Source: Sanderia malayensis (lineage: Eukaryota > Cnidaria > Scyphozoa > Semaeostomeae > Pelagiidae). From it: DNA of 64,000 nucleotides. The position numbers and the translations under genes were made by a program. The stretch spans positions 351,429 to 415,428 of the forward strand of contig RQOL01000521.1 in assembly GCA_013076295.1 (NCBI GenBank), given 5' to 3'. Under the pieces are notes generated by a model. That model worked only from the letters and a program-made list of their open reading frames with translations, was not told the origin of the DNA and did not search any database. Of the stretch, positions 1 through 15,007 are shown piece by piece (position 1 is the first letter of the stretch; each line of letters begins with the position of its first letter).

Positions 1-3000
1 TCCACTTTTTCTTTACTCCCCTTCTTCTCTTGACTGCCCACTTTTAATGACTTCCCACTTTTTTATGTTTTCCCACTTTGATGACTTCCCACTTTTCATG
101 AGTTCCCACTTTTTTATGTTTTCCAACTTTTGATGACTTCTCACTTTTCATGACTTCCCACTTTTGATGATTTGCAACTTTTGATAGTTTCCCATTTTTT
201 CCTGACTTCCCATTTTTTCTTCACTTCCCACATTTGATGACTTCCCACTTTTCATGACTTTCCACTTTTTCTTGATTTCCCACTTTTGGTGACTTCCCGC
301 TTTTCATGACTTCCCACTTTTTCTTCACTTCCCACTTTTCTTGACTTCCCATCTTCTCTTGACTCCCCAGTTTTAATGACTTCCCAGTTTTTTCTGACTT
401 CCCACTTTTGATGACTTCCAACTTTTGATGACTTTCCACTTTTCTTTGATTTCTCACCTTTGGTGACCTCCCACTTTTCATGTCTTCCCACTTTTTTTCA
501 CTTCCCACTTTTTCTTGACTTCCCATCTTTCTGGACTGCCCAGTTTTAATTCCTGCCCACTTTTCTTAATCTCCCACTTTTTCCTGACTTCCCACTTTTT
601 CTTGACTTCCCACTTTTGATGACTTCCAACGTTTGATGACTTTCCACTTTTTTTTTATTTCCCGCCTTTGGTGACCTCCCACTTTTCATGATTTCCCACC
701 TTTCCTTCACTTCCCGCTTTTTCTTGACTTCCCATCTTCTCTTGACGGCCCAGTTTTAATGCCTTCCCACTTTTTCTTAATCCTCCACTTTTTCTTGATC
801 TCCCACGTTTTCTTGACTTCCCACTTTTTCTTGACTTCCCACACTTATGACTTCCCAGTTTTCATGACTTCCCAATTTTCCTGACTTCCCAGGTTTGATG
901 ACTTCCAACTTTTAATGACTTTCCACTTTTTTTTATTTCCCACTTTTGGTGACTTCCGGCTTTTGTTGACTTCCCACTTATTCTTGGCTACACATTTTTT
1001 CTTCGCTGCCCACTTTAATGAATTCCAACTTTTGATGACTTCCTTCTTTTCTTGAAATCCCATTTTTTGTGATTTCCCACTTTTCATGAGTTCCCACGTT
1101 TTCTTCACTTCAAAATTTTCTTTACTTCCCATTTTCTCTTGACTGCCCAGTTTAATGACTTCCCACTTTTGCTTGATTTCCCACTTTTCATGACTTCCCA
1201 CTTTTCTTTACTTCCCACTTTTGCTTGAGTTTCCACTTTTAATGACTTCCCACTTTTTCTTTGCTTCCCACTTTTGATGATTCCCACATTTAAAGACTTC
1301 CCAGTTTTCATGACTTCCCACTTTTCATGACTTCCCACTTTTGCTAAATTTCAACTTTTGATTGTTTCCCATTTTTTCTTGACTTCCCACATTTGAGGAC
1401 TTCCCACTTTTCATGACTTCTCACTTTTTCTTGACTTCCCACTTTTAATGACTTCCAATTTTTGATGACTTTCCACTTTTCTTGATTTCCCACTTTTGGT
1501 GACTTCCCACTTTTCATGACTTCCCACTTTTTCTTGACTTCCACTTTTGATGACTTCCAACGTTTGATGACTTTCCACTTTTTTTTATTTCCCACCTTTG
1601 GTGACCTCCCACTTTTCATGATTTCCCACCTTTCCTTCACTTCCCGCTTTTTCTTGACTTCCCATCTTCTCTTGACGGCCCAGTTTTAATGCCTTCCCAC
1701 TTTTTCTTAATCCTCCACTTTTTCTTGATCTCCCACGTTTTCTTGACTTCCCACTTTTTCTTGACTTCCCACACTTAATGACTTCCCAGTTTTCATGACT
1801 TCCCAATTTTTCTTGACTTCCCAGGTTTCATGACTTCCAACTTTTAATGACTTTCCACTTTTTTTTTATTTCCCACTTTTGGTGACTTCCGGCTTTTGTT
1901 GACTTCCCACTTATTCTTGGCTACCCATTTTTTATCGCTGCCCACTTTAATGACTTCCAACTTTTGATGACTTCTCTCTTTTTCTTGAAATCCCATTTTT
2001 TGTGATTTCCCACTTTTTATGAGTTCCCACGTTTTCTTCGCTTCAAATTTTTTCTTTACTTCCCATCTTCTCTTGACTGCCCAGTTTTAATGACTTCCCA
2101 CTTTTGCTTTATTTCCCACTTTTTCTTGATTCCCACTTTTTCTTGACTTCCCACATTTAATGACTTCCCAGTTTTCATGAATTCCCACTTTTTCTTCACT
2201 TCCCACCTTTGATGATTCCCACTTTTGGTGACTTCCCACTTTTCATGACTTCCCACTTTTTCTTGACTTCCCACTTTTTCTTGACTTCCCATCTTCTCTT
2301 GACTGCCCAGTTTTAATGCCTTCCCACTTTTTCTTGACTTCCCACTTTTCTTGACTTCCCACTTTTTCTTGACGTCTCACATTTAATGACTTCCCAGTTT
2401 TCATGACTTCCCACTTTTCATGACTTCCCATTTTTTCTTGACTTCCCAGTTTGGATGACTTCCAACTTTTGAAGACTTTCCACTTATTTTGATTTCCCAC
2501 TTTTGGTGACTTCCGGCTTTTGATGACTTCCCACTTATTCTTGGCTACCCATTTTTTTGTCGCTGCCCATTTAATGACTTTCAACTTTTGATCACTTCCT
2601 TCTTTTTCTTGAAATCCCATTTTCTGTGACTTCCCACTTTTCATGACTTCCCAGTTTTCATGACTTCCCACTTTTCATGACTTCCCACTTTTGAAAATTT
2701 TCAACTTTTTATTGTTTCCCACTTTTCTTGACTTCCCATTTTTTCTTCAATTCCCACATTTAATGACTTCCCACTTTTCATGACTTCCCACTTTTTCTTG
2801 ACTTCCCACTTTTGGTGACTTCCAATTTTTGATGACTTTCCACTTTTTCTTGATTTCCCACTTTTGGTGACTTCCCACTTTTCATGACCTCCCACTTTTT
2901 CTTCACTTCCCACTTTTCTTCACTTCCCACTTTTTCTTGACTTCCCATTTTTCTTGACTTCCCACATTTAATGACTTCCCAGTTTTCATCACTTCCCACT

Positions 3001-6000
3001 TTTCATGACTTCCCACTTTTCTTGACTTCCCATTTTTGATGACTTCCAACTTTTGATGACTTCCAATTTTTATGACTTTCCCCTTTTTCTTGATTTCCCA
3101 CTTTTGGTGACTTCTCACTTTTCATGTCTTCCCACTTTTTCTTGACTTCCCACTTTTTCTTGACTTCCCATCTTCTCTGACTGCCCAGTTTTAATGCCTT
3201 CCACTTTTTCTTGACTTCCCACTTTATCCTGACTTCCCACTTTTTCTTGACTTCTCACATTTAATGACTTCCCAGTTTTCATGACTTCCCACTTTTCATG
3301 ACTTCCCATTTTGATATTTCAACTTTGTTGTTCCATTTCTTGACTTCCCATTTTTTCACTTCCACATGATACTTCCCATTCATGATTCCATTTAATGACT
3401 TCCCAGTTTTCATGACTTCCCACTTTTTCCTAACCCTCCACTTTTTCTTGATTTCCCACTTTTTCTTGACTTCCCACTTTTTCTTGACTTCCCACATTTA
3501 ATGACTTCACAGTTTCATGACTTCCCACATTTAATGACTTCCCAGTTTTCATGACTTCCCACTGTTCATGACTTCCCACTTTTCTTGACTTCCCAGTTTT
3601 CATGACTTCCCACTTTTCATGACTTCCCACTTTTGATAAGTTTCAACTTTTGATTGTTTCCCATTTTTTCTTGACTTCCCACATTTGAGGACTTCCCACT
3701 TTTCATGACTTCTCACTTTTTCTTGACTTTCCACTTTTAATGACTTCCAATTTTTGATGACTTTCCACTTTTTCTTGATTTCCCACATTTGATGACTTCC
3801 CACTTTTGATGACTTTCCACCTTTTCTTGATTTTCCACTTTTGGTGACTTCCCGCTTTTCATGACTTCCCACTTTTCTTCATTCCCACTTTTTCTTGACT
3901 TCCCATCTTCTCTTGACTGCCCAGTTTTAATGACTTCCCAGTTTTTTCTACCTCCCACCTTTGATGACTTCCAACTTTGATGACTTTCCACTTTTCCTTG
4001 ATTCTCACCTTTGGTGACTTCCCACTTTTCATGTCTTCCCACTTTTTTTTTCACTTCCCACTTTTCTTGACTTCCCATCTTTTCTTGACTGCCCAGTTTT
4101 AATTCCTGCCCACTTTTCTTAATCTCCCACTTTTTCCTGACTTCCACTTTTTCTTGACTTCCCACTTTTGATAATTTCAACTTTTGATTGTTCCCATTTT
4201 TATTGACTTCCCACATTTGACGACTTCCCACTTTCATGACCTCCCACTTTTTCTTAAGTTTCCACTTTTAATGACTTCCAATTTTTGATGACTTTCCACT
4301 TTTTCTTCATTTCCCACATTTAATGACTTCCCATTCATGATTCCACATTTAATGACTTCCCAGTTTTCATGACTTCCACTGTTCATTGACTTCCCACTTT
4401 TTCTTGACTTCCCATTTTCATGACTTCCCACTTTTCATGACTTCCCACTTTTGATAAATTTCAACTTTGATTGTTTCCCATTTTTTCTGACTCCCACATT
4501 TGAGGACTTCCCACTTTTCATGACTTCCCACTTTTTCTTGACTTTCCACTTTTAATGACTTCCATTTTTATGACTTTCCACTTTTTTTGATTTCCCACTT
4601 TTGGTGACTTCCACTTTCATGACTCCCACTTTTTTCTTGACTTCCACTTTTGATGACTTCCAACTTTTGATGACTTTCCACTTTTTTCTATTTCCCCACT
4701 TTTGGTGACTTCCGGCTTTTGTTGACTTCCCACTTATTCTTGGCTACCCATTTTTTATCGCTGCCCACTTTAATGACTTCCAACTTTTGATGACTTCCCT
4801 CTTTTTCTTGAAATCCCATTTTTGTGATTTCCCATTTTCATGAGTTCCCACGTTTTCTTCACTTCAAATTTTTTCTTTACTTCCCATTTTCTCTTGACTG
4901 CCCAGTTTTAATGACTTCCCACTTTTGCTTGATTTCCCACTTTCATGACTTCCCACTTTTTCTTTACTTCCCACTTTTGATGATTTCCATTTTCGTGACT
5001 TCCCACTTTTTCTTGACTTCCCACTTTTGATGACTTCCACGTTAGGTGACTTCAAACTTGGTAACTTCCAGCATTTTCTTCACTTCCCACCTTTTCTTGA
5101 CTTTCCACTTTTTCTTTACTCCCCTTCTTCTCTTGACTGCCCACTTTAATGACTTCCCACTTTTTATGTTTTCCCACTTTGATATTTCCCTTTTTTCATG
5201 ACTCTCACTTTTTTATGTTTCCCACTTTTGATGATTCCCACTTTTCATGACTCCCACTTTTATGATTTTCAACTTTGATGTTTCCCACTTTGATGACTTC
5301 CAACTTTTCATGACTTCCCACCTTTTCCTGACTTCCCACTTTGATGACTTCCCACTTTTAATGACTTCCCACTTTTGATGATTTCAACTTTTGATGGTTT
5401 CCCACGTTTGATGACTTCCAACTTTCATGACTTCCCACCTTTTCCTGACTTCCCACGTTTGATGACTTCCAACTTTTGATAACATTCCACTATCTTGGCT
5501 TTCAATTTTTCTTCACTGCCCACTTTAAGGACTTCCAACTTTTGATAACTTCCCTCTTTTTCTTGAAATCCCATTTTTCGTAATTTCCCACTTTTCATGA
5601 GTTCCAAATTTTCTTCACTTCAAATTTTTTCTTTACTTCCCATCTTCTCTTGACTGCCCACTTTTAATGACTTCCCACTTTTGCGTTATTTCCCACTTTT
5701 TCTTGATTTCCCACTTTTCTTGACTTCCCACATTTAATGATTCCCAGTTTTCATGACTTCCCACTTTTTCTTCACTTCCCACTTTGATGATTCCCACTTT
5801 TGTGACTTCCCACTTTTCATGACTTCCCACTTTTCTTGACTTCCCACTTTTTCTTGACTTCCCACTTCTCTGACTGCCAGTTTTAATGCCTTCCCACTTT
5901 TTCTTGACTCCCACTTTTCTTGACATCCCACTTTTTCTTGACTTCTCACATTTAATGACTTCCCAGTTTTCATGACTTCGCACTTTTCATGACTTCCCAT

Positions 6001-9000
6001 TTATTCTTGACTTCCCAGTTTTGATGACTTCCAACTTTTGAAGACTTTCCACTTTTTTTGGATTTCCCATTTTGGTGACTTCCGGCTTTTGATGATCTTC
6101 CACTTATTCTTGGCTACCCATTTTTTCTTCGCTGCCTATTTTAATGACTTCAACTTTGGATCACTTCCTTCTTTTTCTTGAAATCCCATTTCTTTTGACC
6201 CCCCACTTTTCATGACTTCCCAGTTTTCATGACTTCCCACTTTTCATGACTTCCCACTTTCCTTCACTTCCCGCTTTTCTTGACATCCCATCTTCTCTTG
6301 ACTACCCAGTTTTAATGCCTTCCCACTTTTTCTTAATCTCCCACTTTTTCTTGACTTCCCACTTTTTCTTGACTTTCCACTTTTTCTTGACTTCCCACAT
6401 TTAATGACTTCCCAGTTTTCATGACTTCCCACTTTTCATGACTTCCCACTTTCCTTCACTTCCCGCTTTTTCTTAAATTCCCATCTTCTCTGATACCCAG
6501 TTTTAATGCCTTCCCACTTTTCTTAATCTCCCACTTTTTCTTGACTTCCCACTTTTCTTGACTTCCCACTTTTCTTGACTTCCCACATTTAATGACTTCC
6601 CAGTTTTCATGACTTCCCACTTTTCATGACTTCCCACTTCTTCCTGATTCCCCATTTTTTTTTGACTTCCCACTTTTTCTTGACTGATAATTTTCAACTT
6701 TTGATTGTTTCCCATTTTTCTTGACTTCCCATTATTTCTTCACTTCCCACATTTGATGACTTCCCAGTTTTCATGACTTCCCACATTTAATGACTTCCCA
6801 GTTTTCATGACTTCCCACTTTTTCCTAATCCTCCACTTTTTCTTGATTTCCCACTTTTTCTTGACTTCCCACTTTTTCTTGACTTCCCACATTTAATGAC
6901 TTCCCAGTTTTCATGACTTCCCACATTTAATGACTTCCCAGTTTTCATGACTTCCCACTGTTCATGACTTCCCACTTTTTCTTGACTTCCCAGTTTTCAT
7001 GACTTCCCACTTTTCATGACTTCCCACTTTTGATAAATTTCAACTTTTGATTGTTTCCCATTTTTTCTTGACTTCCCACATTTGAGGACTTCCCACTTTT
7101 CATGACTTCTCACTTTTTCTTGACTTTCCACTTTTAATGACTTCCAATTTTTGATGACTTTCCACTTTTTCTTGATTTCCCACATTTGATGACTTCCCAC
7201 TTTTGATGACTTTCCACCTTTTCTTGATTTTCCACTTTTGGTGACTTCCCGCTTTTCATGACTTCCCACTTTTTCTTCATTTCCCACTTTTTCTTGACTT
7301 CCCATCTTCTCTTGACTGCCCAGTTTTAATGACTTCCCAGTTTTTTCTGACCTCCCACCTTTGAGGACTTCCAACTTTTGATGACTTTCCACTTTTCCTT
7401 GATTTCTCACCTTTGGTGACTTCCCACTTTTCATGTCTTCTCACTTTTTTTTTCACTTCCCACTTTTTCTTGACTTCCCATCTTTTCTTGACTGCCCAGT
7501 TTTAATTCCTGCCCACTTTTTCTTAATCTCCCACTTTTTCCTGACTTCCCACTTTTTCTTGACTTCCCACTTTTGATAATTTTCAACTTTTGATTGTTTC
7601 CCATTTTTTCTTGACTTCCCACATTTGACGACTTCCCACTTTTCATGACCTCCCACTTTTTCTTAAGTTTCCACTTTTAATGACTTCCAATTTTTGATGA
7701 CTTTCCACTTTTCTTCGTTTCCCACATTTAATGACTTCCCAGTTTTCATGACTTCCCACATTTAATGACTTCCCAGTTTTCATGACTTCCCACTGTTCAT
7801 GACTTCCCACTTTTTCTTGACTTCCCAGTTTTCATGACTTCCCACTTTTCATGACTTCCCACTTTTGATAAATTTCAACTTTTGATTGTTTCCCATTTTT
7901 TCTTGACTTCCCACATTTGAGGACTTCCCACTTTTCATGACTTCCCACTTTTTCTTGACTTTCCACTTTTAATGACTTCCAATTTTTGATGACTTTCCAC
8001 TTTTTCTTGATTTCCCACTTTTGGTGACTTCCCACTTTTCATGACTTCCCACTTTTTCTTGACTTCCACTTTTGATGACTTCCAACTTTTGATGACTTTC
8101 CACTTTTTTTCTATTTCCCACTTTTGGTGACTTCCGGCTTTTGTTGACTTCCCACTTATTCTTGGCTACCCATTTTTTATCGCTGCCCACTTTAATGACT
8201 TCCAACTTTTGATGACTTCCCTCTTTTTCTTGAAATCCCATTTTTTGTGATTTCCCACTTTTCATGAGTTCCCACGTTTTCTTCACTTCAAATTTTTTCT
8301 TTACTTCCCATTTTCTCTTGACTGCCCAGTTTTAATGACTTCCCACTTTTGCTTGATTTCCCACTTTTCATGACTTCCCACTTTTTCTTTACTTCCCACT
8401 TTTGATGATTTCCATTTTTCGTGACTTCCCACTTTTTCTTGACTTCCCACTTTTGATGACTTCCACGTTAGGTGACTTCAAACTTTGGTAACTTCCAGAA
8501 TTTTCTTCACTTCCCACCTTTCTTGACTTTCCACTTTTCTTTACTCCCCTTCTTCTCTTGACTGCCCACTTTTAATGACTTCCCACTTTTTATGTTTTCC
8601 CACTTTTGATGATTTCCCTTTTTTCATGACTTCTCACTTTTTTATGTTTTCCCACTTTTGATGACTTCCCACTTTTCATGACTTCCCACTTTTGATGATT
8701 TTCAACTTTTGATGGTTTCCCACGTTTGATGACTTCCAACTTTTCATGACTTCCCACCTTTTCCTGACTTCCCACTTTTGATGACTTCCCACTTTTCATG
8801 ACTTCCCACTTTTGATGATTTTCAACTTTTGATGGTTTCCCACGTTTGATGACTTCCAACTTTTCATGACTTCCCACCTTTTCCTGACTTCCCACGTTTG
8901 ATGACTTCCAACTTTTGATAACATTCCACTTATTCTTGGCTTTCAATTTTTCTTCACTGCCCACTTTAAGGACTTCCAACTTTTGATAACTTCCCTCTTT

Positions 9001-12000
9001 TTCTTGAAATCCCATTTTTCGTCATTTCCCACTTTTCATGAGTTCCAAAGTTTTCTTCACTTCAAATTTTTTCTTTACTTCCCATCTTCTCTTGACTGCC
9101 CACTTTTAATGACTTCCCACTTTTGCGTTATTTCCCACTTTTTCTTGATTTCCCACTTTTTCTTGACTTCCCACATTTAATGATTTCCCAGTTTTCATGA
9201 CTTCCCACTTTTTCTTCACTTCCCACTTTTGATGATTCCCACTTTTGGTGACTTCCCACTTTTCATGACTTCCCACTTTTTCTTGACTTCCCACTTTTCT
9301 TGACTTCCCATCTTCTCTTGACTGCCTAGTTTTAATGCCTCCCACTTTTTCTTGACTTCCCACTTTTTCTTGACATCCCACTTTTTCTTGACTTCCCACA
9401 TTTAATGACTTCCCAGTTTTCATGACTTCGCACTTTTCATGACTTCCCATTTATTCTTGACTTCCCAGTTTTGATGACTTCCAACTTTTGAAGACTTTCC
9501 ACTTTTTTTATTTCCCATTTTGGTGACTTCCGGCTTTTGATGATCTTCCACTTATTCTTGGCTACCCATTTTTTCTTCGCTGCCTATTTTAATGACTTTC
9601 AACTTTGGATCACTTCCTTCTTTTTCTTGAAATCCCATTTTCTGTGACTCCCCACTTTTCATGACTTCCCAGTTTTCATGACTTCCCACTTTTCATGACT
9701 TCCCACTTTTCCTTCACTTCCCGCTTTTTCTTGACATCCCATCTTCTCTTGACTACCCAGTTTTAATGCCTTCCCACTTTTTCTTAATCTCCCACTTTTT
9801 CTTGACTTCCCACTTTTTCTTGACTTTCCACTTTTTCTTGACTTCCCACATTTAATGACTTCCCAGTTTTCATGACTTCCCACTTTTCATGACTTTCCAC
9901 TTTTCCTTCACTTCCCGCTTTTCTTGACTTCCCATCTTCTCTTGACTACCCAGTTTTAATGCCTTCCCACTTTTTCTTAATCTCCCACTTTTTCTTGACT
10001 TCCCACTTTTTCTTGACTTCCCACTTTTTCTTGACTTCCCACATTTAATGACTTCCCAGTTTTCATGACTTTCCACTTTTTTTGATTTCGCTTCATGGTG
10101 CCTTCCGGCTTTTGATGACTTCCCACTTATTCTTGACTTCCCACTTTTTCTTGACTTCTCACGTTTAATGACTTCCCAGTTTTCATGACTTCCCACTTTT
10201 CTTGACTTCCCAGTTTTCATGACTTCCCACTTTTCATGACTTCCCACTTTTGCTAAATTTCAACTTTTGATTGTTTCCCATTTTTTCTTGACTTCCCACA
10301 TTTGAGGACTTCCCACTTTTCATGACTTCCCACTTTTTCTTGACTTCCCACTTTTAATGACTTCCAATTTTGATGACTTTCCACTTTTCTGATTTCCCAC
10401 TTTTGTGACTTCCCACTTTTCATGACTTCCCACTTTTCTGACTTCCACTTTGATAACTTCCAACGTTTTGATGACTTTCCACTTTTTTTTATTTCCCACT
10501 TTGTGACTTCCCATTTTTCATGATTTCCACCTTTCCTTCACTTCCCGCTTTTTCTTGACTTCCCATCTTCTCTTGACGGCCCAGTTTTAATGCCTTCCCA
10601 CCTTTTCTTAATCCTCCACTTTTTCTTGATCTCCCACGTTTTCTTGACCTCCCACTTTTTCTTGACTTCCCACACTTAATGATTTCCCAGTTTTCATGAC
10701 TTCCCAATTTTTCTTGACTTCCCAGGTTTGATGACTTCCAACTTTTAATGACTTTCCACTTTTTTTTTATTTCCCACTTTTGGTGACTTCCGGCTTTTGT
10801 TGACTTCCCACTTATTCTTGGCTACACATTTTTTCTTCGCTGCCCACTTTAATGAATTCCAACTTTTTATGACTTCCTTCTTTTTCTTGAAATCCCATTT
10901 TTTGTGATTTCCCACTTTTTATGAGTTCCCACGTTTTCTTCACTTCAAAATTTTTCTTTACTTCCCATTTTCTCTTGACTGCCCAGTTTTAATGACTTCC
11001 CACTTTTGCTTGATTTCCCACTTTTCATGACTTCCCACTTTTTCTTTACTTCCCACTTTTTCATGACTTCCCACTTTTCATGACTTCCCACTTTTTCTTG
11101 ACTTCCCACTTTTTCTTGACTTCCCAGGTTTGATGACTTCCAACTTTTGATGACTCTCTACTTTTTTTTATTTCCCACTTTTGGGGACTTCCGGCTTTTG
11201 TTGACTTCCCATATATTCTTGGCTACCCATTTTTTATCGCTGCCCACTTTAATGACTTCCAACTTTTGATGACTTCCCTCTTTTTCTTGAAATCCCATTT
11301 TTTGTGATTTCCCACTTTTTATGAGTTCCCACGTTTTCTTCGCTTCAAATTTTTTCTTTACTTCCCATTTTCTCTTGACTGCCCAGTTTTAATGACTTCC
11401 CACTTTTGCTTGATTTCTCACTTTTCATGACTTCCCACTTTTTCTTTACTTCCCACTTTTGCTTGAGTTTCCACTTTTAATGACTTCCCACTTTTTCTTT
11501 ACTTCCCACTTTTGATGATTCCCACATTTAAAGACTTCCCAGTTTTCATGACTTCCCACTTTTCATGACTTCCCACTTTTTCTTGACTTCCCACTTTTCA
11601 TGACTTCCCACTTTTTCTTGACCTCCAACTTTTCATGACTTCCAATTTTTGATGACTTTCCACTTTTTCTTGATTTCCCACTTTTGGTGACTTCCCACTT
11701 TTCATGACTTCCCACTTTTTCTTGACTTCCCAGGCTTGATGACTTCCAACTTTTGATGACTTTCTACTTTTTTTTATTTCCCACTTTTGGGGACTTCCGG
11801 CTTTTGTTGACTTCCCATATATTCTTGGCTACCCATTTTTTATCGCTGCCCACTTTAATGACTTCCAACTTTTGATGACTTCCCTCTTTTCTTGAAATCC
11901 CATTTTTTGTGATTTCCCACTTTTTATGAGTTCCCACGTTTTCTTCGCTTCAAATTTTTTCTTTACTTCCCATTTTCTCTTGACTGCCCAGTTTTAATGA

Positions 12001-12256
12001 CTTCCCACTTTTGCTTGATTTTCCACTTTTCATGACCTCCCACTTTTTCTTTACTTCCCACTTTTGATGATTCCCATTTTTCGTGACTTCCCACCTTTTC
12101 CTGACTTCCCATGTTTGATGACTTCCAACTTTTGATAACATCCCACTTATTCTTGGCTTTCCATTTTTTCTTCACTGCCCACTTTAATGACTTCCAACTT
12201 TTGATAACTTCCCTCTTTTTCTTGAAATCCCATCTTTTGTGATTCCCACTTTTCAT
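1..12256. repeat. Mixed satellite zone without a regular higher-order period
   Basis: This zone holds the same monomers and modules as the rest of the array but no period that I can follow across it. Blocks recur irregularly. The stretch near 3.6-3.9 kb is repeated near 7.0-7.3 kb. The stretch at 6.7-8.4 kb closely resembles 50.8-52.4 kb. The stretch at 8.05-9.6 kb resembles 32.4-33.6 kb, just right of the transposon. Parts around 3.3, 4.5, 5.2, 5.8 and 10.4 kb are rich in single-base losses in homopolymers. No gene is present. Confidence 0.8.
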
Positions 12257-15007
12257 GAGTAACAAAGTTTTCTTCACTTCAAATTTTTTCTTTACTTCCC
12301 ATCTTCTCTTGACTGCCCAGTTTTAATGACTTCCCACTTTTGCTTTATTTCCCACTTTTTCTTGATTTCCCACTTTTTCTTGACTTCCCACATTTAATGA
12401 CTTCCCAGTTTTCATGAATTCCCACTTTTTCTTCACTTCCCACCTTTGATGATTCCCACTTTTGGTGACTTCCCACTTTTCATGACTTCCCACTTTTTCT
12501 TGACTTCCCACTTTTTCTTGACTTCCCATCTTCTCTTGACTGCCCAGTTTTAATGCCTTCCCACTTTTTCTTGACTTCCCACTTTTTCTTGACTTCCCAC
12601 TTTTTCTTGACGTCTCACATTTAATGACTTCCCAGTTTTCATGACTTCCCACTTTTCATGACTTCCCATTTTTTCTTGACTTCCCAGTTTGGATGACTTC
12701 CAACTTTTGAAGACTTTCCACTTTTTTTGATTTCCCACTTTTGGTGACTTCCGGCTTTTGATGACTTCCCAGTTATTCTTGGCTACCCATTTTTTTTTCG
12801 CTGCCCATTTTAATGACTTTCAACTTTTGATCACTTCCTTCTTTTCTTGAAATCCCATTTTCTGTGACATCCCACTTTTCATGACTTCCCAGTTTTCATG
12901 ACTTCCCACTTTTCATGACTTCCCACTGTTGATAATTTTCAACTTTTTATTGTTTCCCACTTGTTCTTGACTTCCCATTTTTTCTTCAATTCCCACATTT
13001 AATGACTTCCCACTTTTCATGACTTCCCACTTTTTCTTGATTTCCCACTTTTGGTGTCTTCCAATTTTTGATGACTTTCCACTTTTTCTTGATTTCCCAC
13101 TTTTGGTGACTTCCCACTTTTCATGACCTCCCACTTTTTCTTCACTTCCCACTTTTCTTCACTTCCCACTTTTTCTTGACTTCCCATTTTTTCTTGACTT
13201 CCCACATTTAATGACTTCCCAGTTCTCATCACTTCCCACTTTTCATGACTTCCCACTTTTTCTTGACTTCCCATTTTTGATGACTTCCAACTTTTGATGA
13301 CTTCCAATTTTTGATGACTTTCCACTTTTTCTTGATTTCCCACTTTTGGTGACTTCTCACTTTTCATGTCTTCCCACTTTTTCTTGACTTCCCACATTTT
13401 CTTGACTTCCCATCTTCTCTTGACTGCCCAGTTTTAATGCCTTCCCACTTTTTCTTGACTTCCCACTTTTTCCTGACTTCCCACTTTTTCTTGACTTCTC
13501 ACATTTAATGACTTCCCAGTTTTCATGACTTCCCACTTTTCATGACTTCCCATTTTTTCTTCACTTCCCAGTTTTGATGACTTCCAACTTTTGATACTTT
13601 CCACTTTTTTTGATTTCCCATTTTTGGTGCCTTCCGGCTTTTGATGACTTCCCACTTATTCTTGGCTACCCATTTTTTCTTCGCTGCCCACTTTAATGAC
13701 TTTCAACTTTTGATCACTTCCCTCTTTTTCTTGAAATCCCATTTTCTGTGACTTCCCACTTTTCATGACTTCCCAGTTTTCATGACTTCACACTTTTCAT
13801 GACTTCCCACTTTTGCTAAATTTCAACTTTTGATTGTTTCCCATTTTTTCTTGACTTCCCACATTTGAGGACTTCCCACTTTTCATGACTTCCCACTTTT
13901 TCTTGACTTCCCACTTTTAATGACTTCCAATTTTTGATGACTTTCCACTTTTCCTGATTTCCCACTTTTGATGACTTCCCACTTTTCATGACATCCCACT
14001 TTTTCTTTACTTCCACTTTTGATGACTTCCAACGTTTGATGACTTTCCACTTTTTTTTTATTTCCCACCTTTGGTGACTTCCCACTTTTCATGATTTCCC
14101 ACCTTTCCTTCACTTCCCGCTTTTTCTTGACTTCCCATCTTCTCTTGACGGCCCAGTTTTAATGCCTTCCCACTTTTTCTTAATCCTCCACTTTTTCTTG
14201 ATCTCCCACTTTTTCTTGACTTCCCATTTTTTCTTGACTTCCCACACTTAATGACTTCCCACTTTTCATGACTTCCCACTTTTTCTTGACTTCCCAGTTT
14301 TCATGACTTCCCACTTTTCATGACTTCCCACTTTTGCTAAATTTCAACTTTTGATTGTTTCCCATTTTTTCTTGACTTCCCACATTTGAGGACTTCCCAC
14401 TTTTCATGACTTCCCACTTTTTCTTGACTTCCCACTTTTAATGACTTCCAATTTTTGATGACTTTCCACTTTTCCTGATTTCCCACTTTGATGACTTCCC
14501 ACTTTTCATGACATCCCACTTTTTCTTGACTTCCACTTTTGATGACTTCCAACGTTTGATGACTTTCCACTTTTTTTTATTTCCCACCTTTGGTGACTTC
14601 CCACTTTTCATGATTTCCCACCTTTCCTTCACTTCCCGCTTTTTCTTGACTTCCCATCTTCTCTTGACGGCCCAGTTTTAATGCCTTCCCACTTTTTCTT
14701 AATCCTCCACTTTTTCTTGATCTCCCACTTTTTCTTGACTTCCCATTTTTCTTGACTTCCCACACTTAATGACTTCCCAGTTTTCATGACTTCCCAATTT
14801 TTCTGACTTCCCAGGTTTGATGACTTCCAACTTTTAATGACTTTCCACTTTTTTTTTATTTCCCACTTTTGTGACTTCCGGCTTTGTTGACTTCCCTTTA
14901 TTCTTGGCTACACATTTTTTCTTCGCTGCCCACTTTAATGACTTCCAACTTTTGATAACTTCCCTCTTTTTCTTGAAATCCCACTTTTGTGATTTCCCAC
15001 TTTTCAT
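12257..15007. repeat. Higher-order repeat copy 1 (2,751 bp)
   Basis: Copies are phased on a private variant, GAGTAACAAAG, which starts at 12,257, 15,008, 17,653 and 20,172 and which I did not see elsewhere; related copies elsewhere read GAGTTCCAAAG. Copy 1 contains two GACGGCCCAG markers (14,147 and 14,666), so an internal module of about 519 bp is present twice. The order of diverged monomers is shared with the next three copies. Confidence 0.82.
14147..14665. repeat. Tandemly doubled module of about 520 bp (first unit, higher-order copy 1)
   Basis: This is the interval between two successive GACGGCCCAG markers. The same doubling is seen at 16,783-17,304 and 19,305-19,824. The repeated module runs through the TTTTGCTAAATTTC and CCAACGTTTGATG landmark monomers. 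It is nested inside the 2.4-2.75 kb unit. Confidence 0.75.

Noticed and set aside
3309..3395. Possible non-satellite island around 3.3 kb
   Set aside because: Fragments such as GACTTCCCATT and TTTAATGACTTCCCAG are still recognisable. It is satellite with many small losses, probably consensus error.
4824..5030. Phe/Ser/His/Leu-rich frames on the + strand, also 8,983-9,180, 25,589-25,786 and 62,609-62,818
   Set aside because: These are the opposite-strand reading of the same satellite. The hydrophobic look comes from T- and C-rich codons and does not indicate real membrane proteins.
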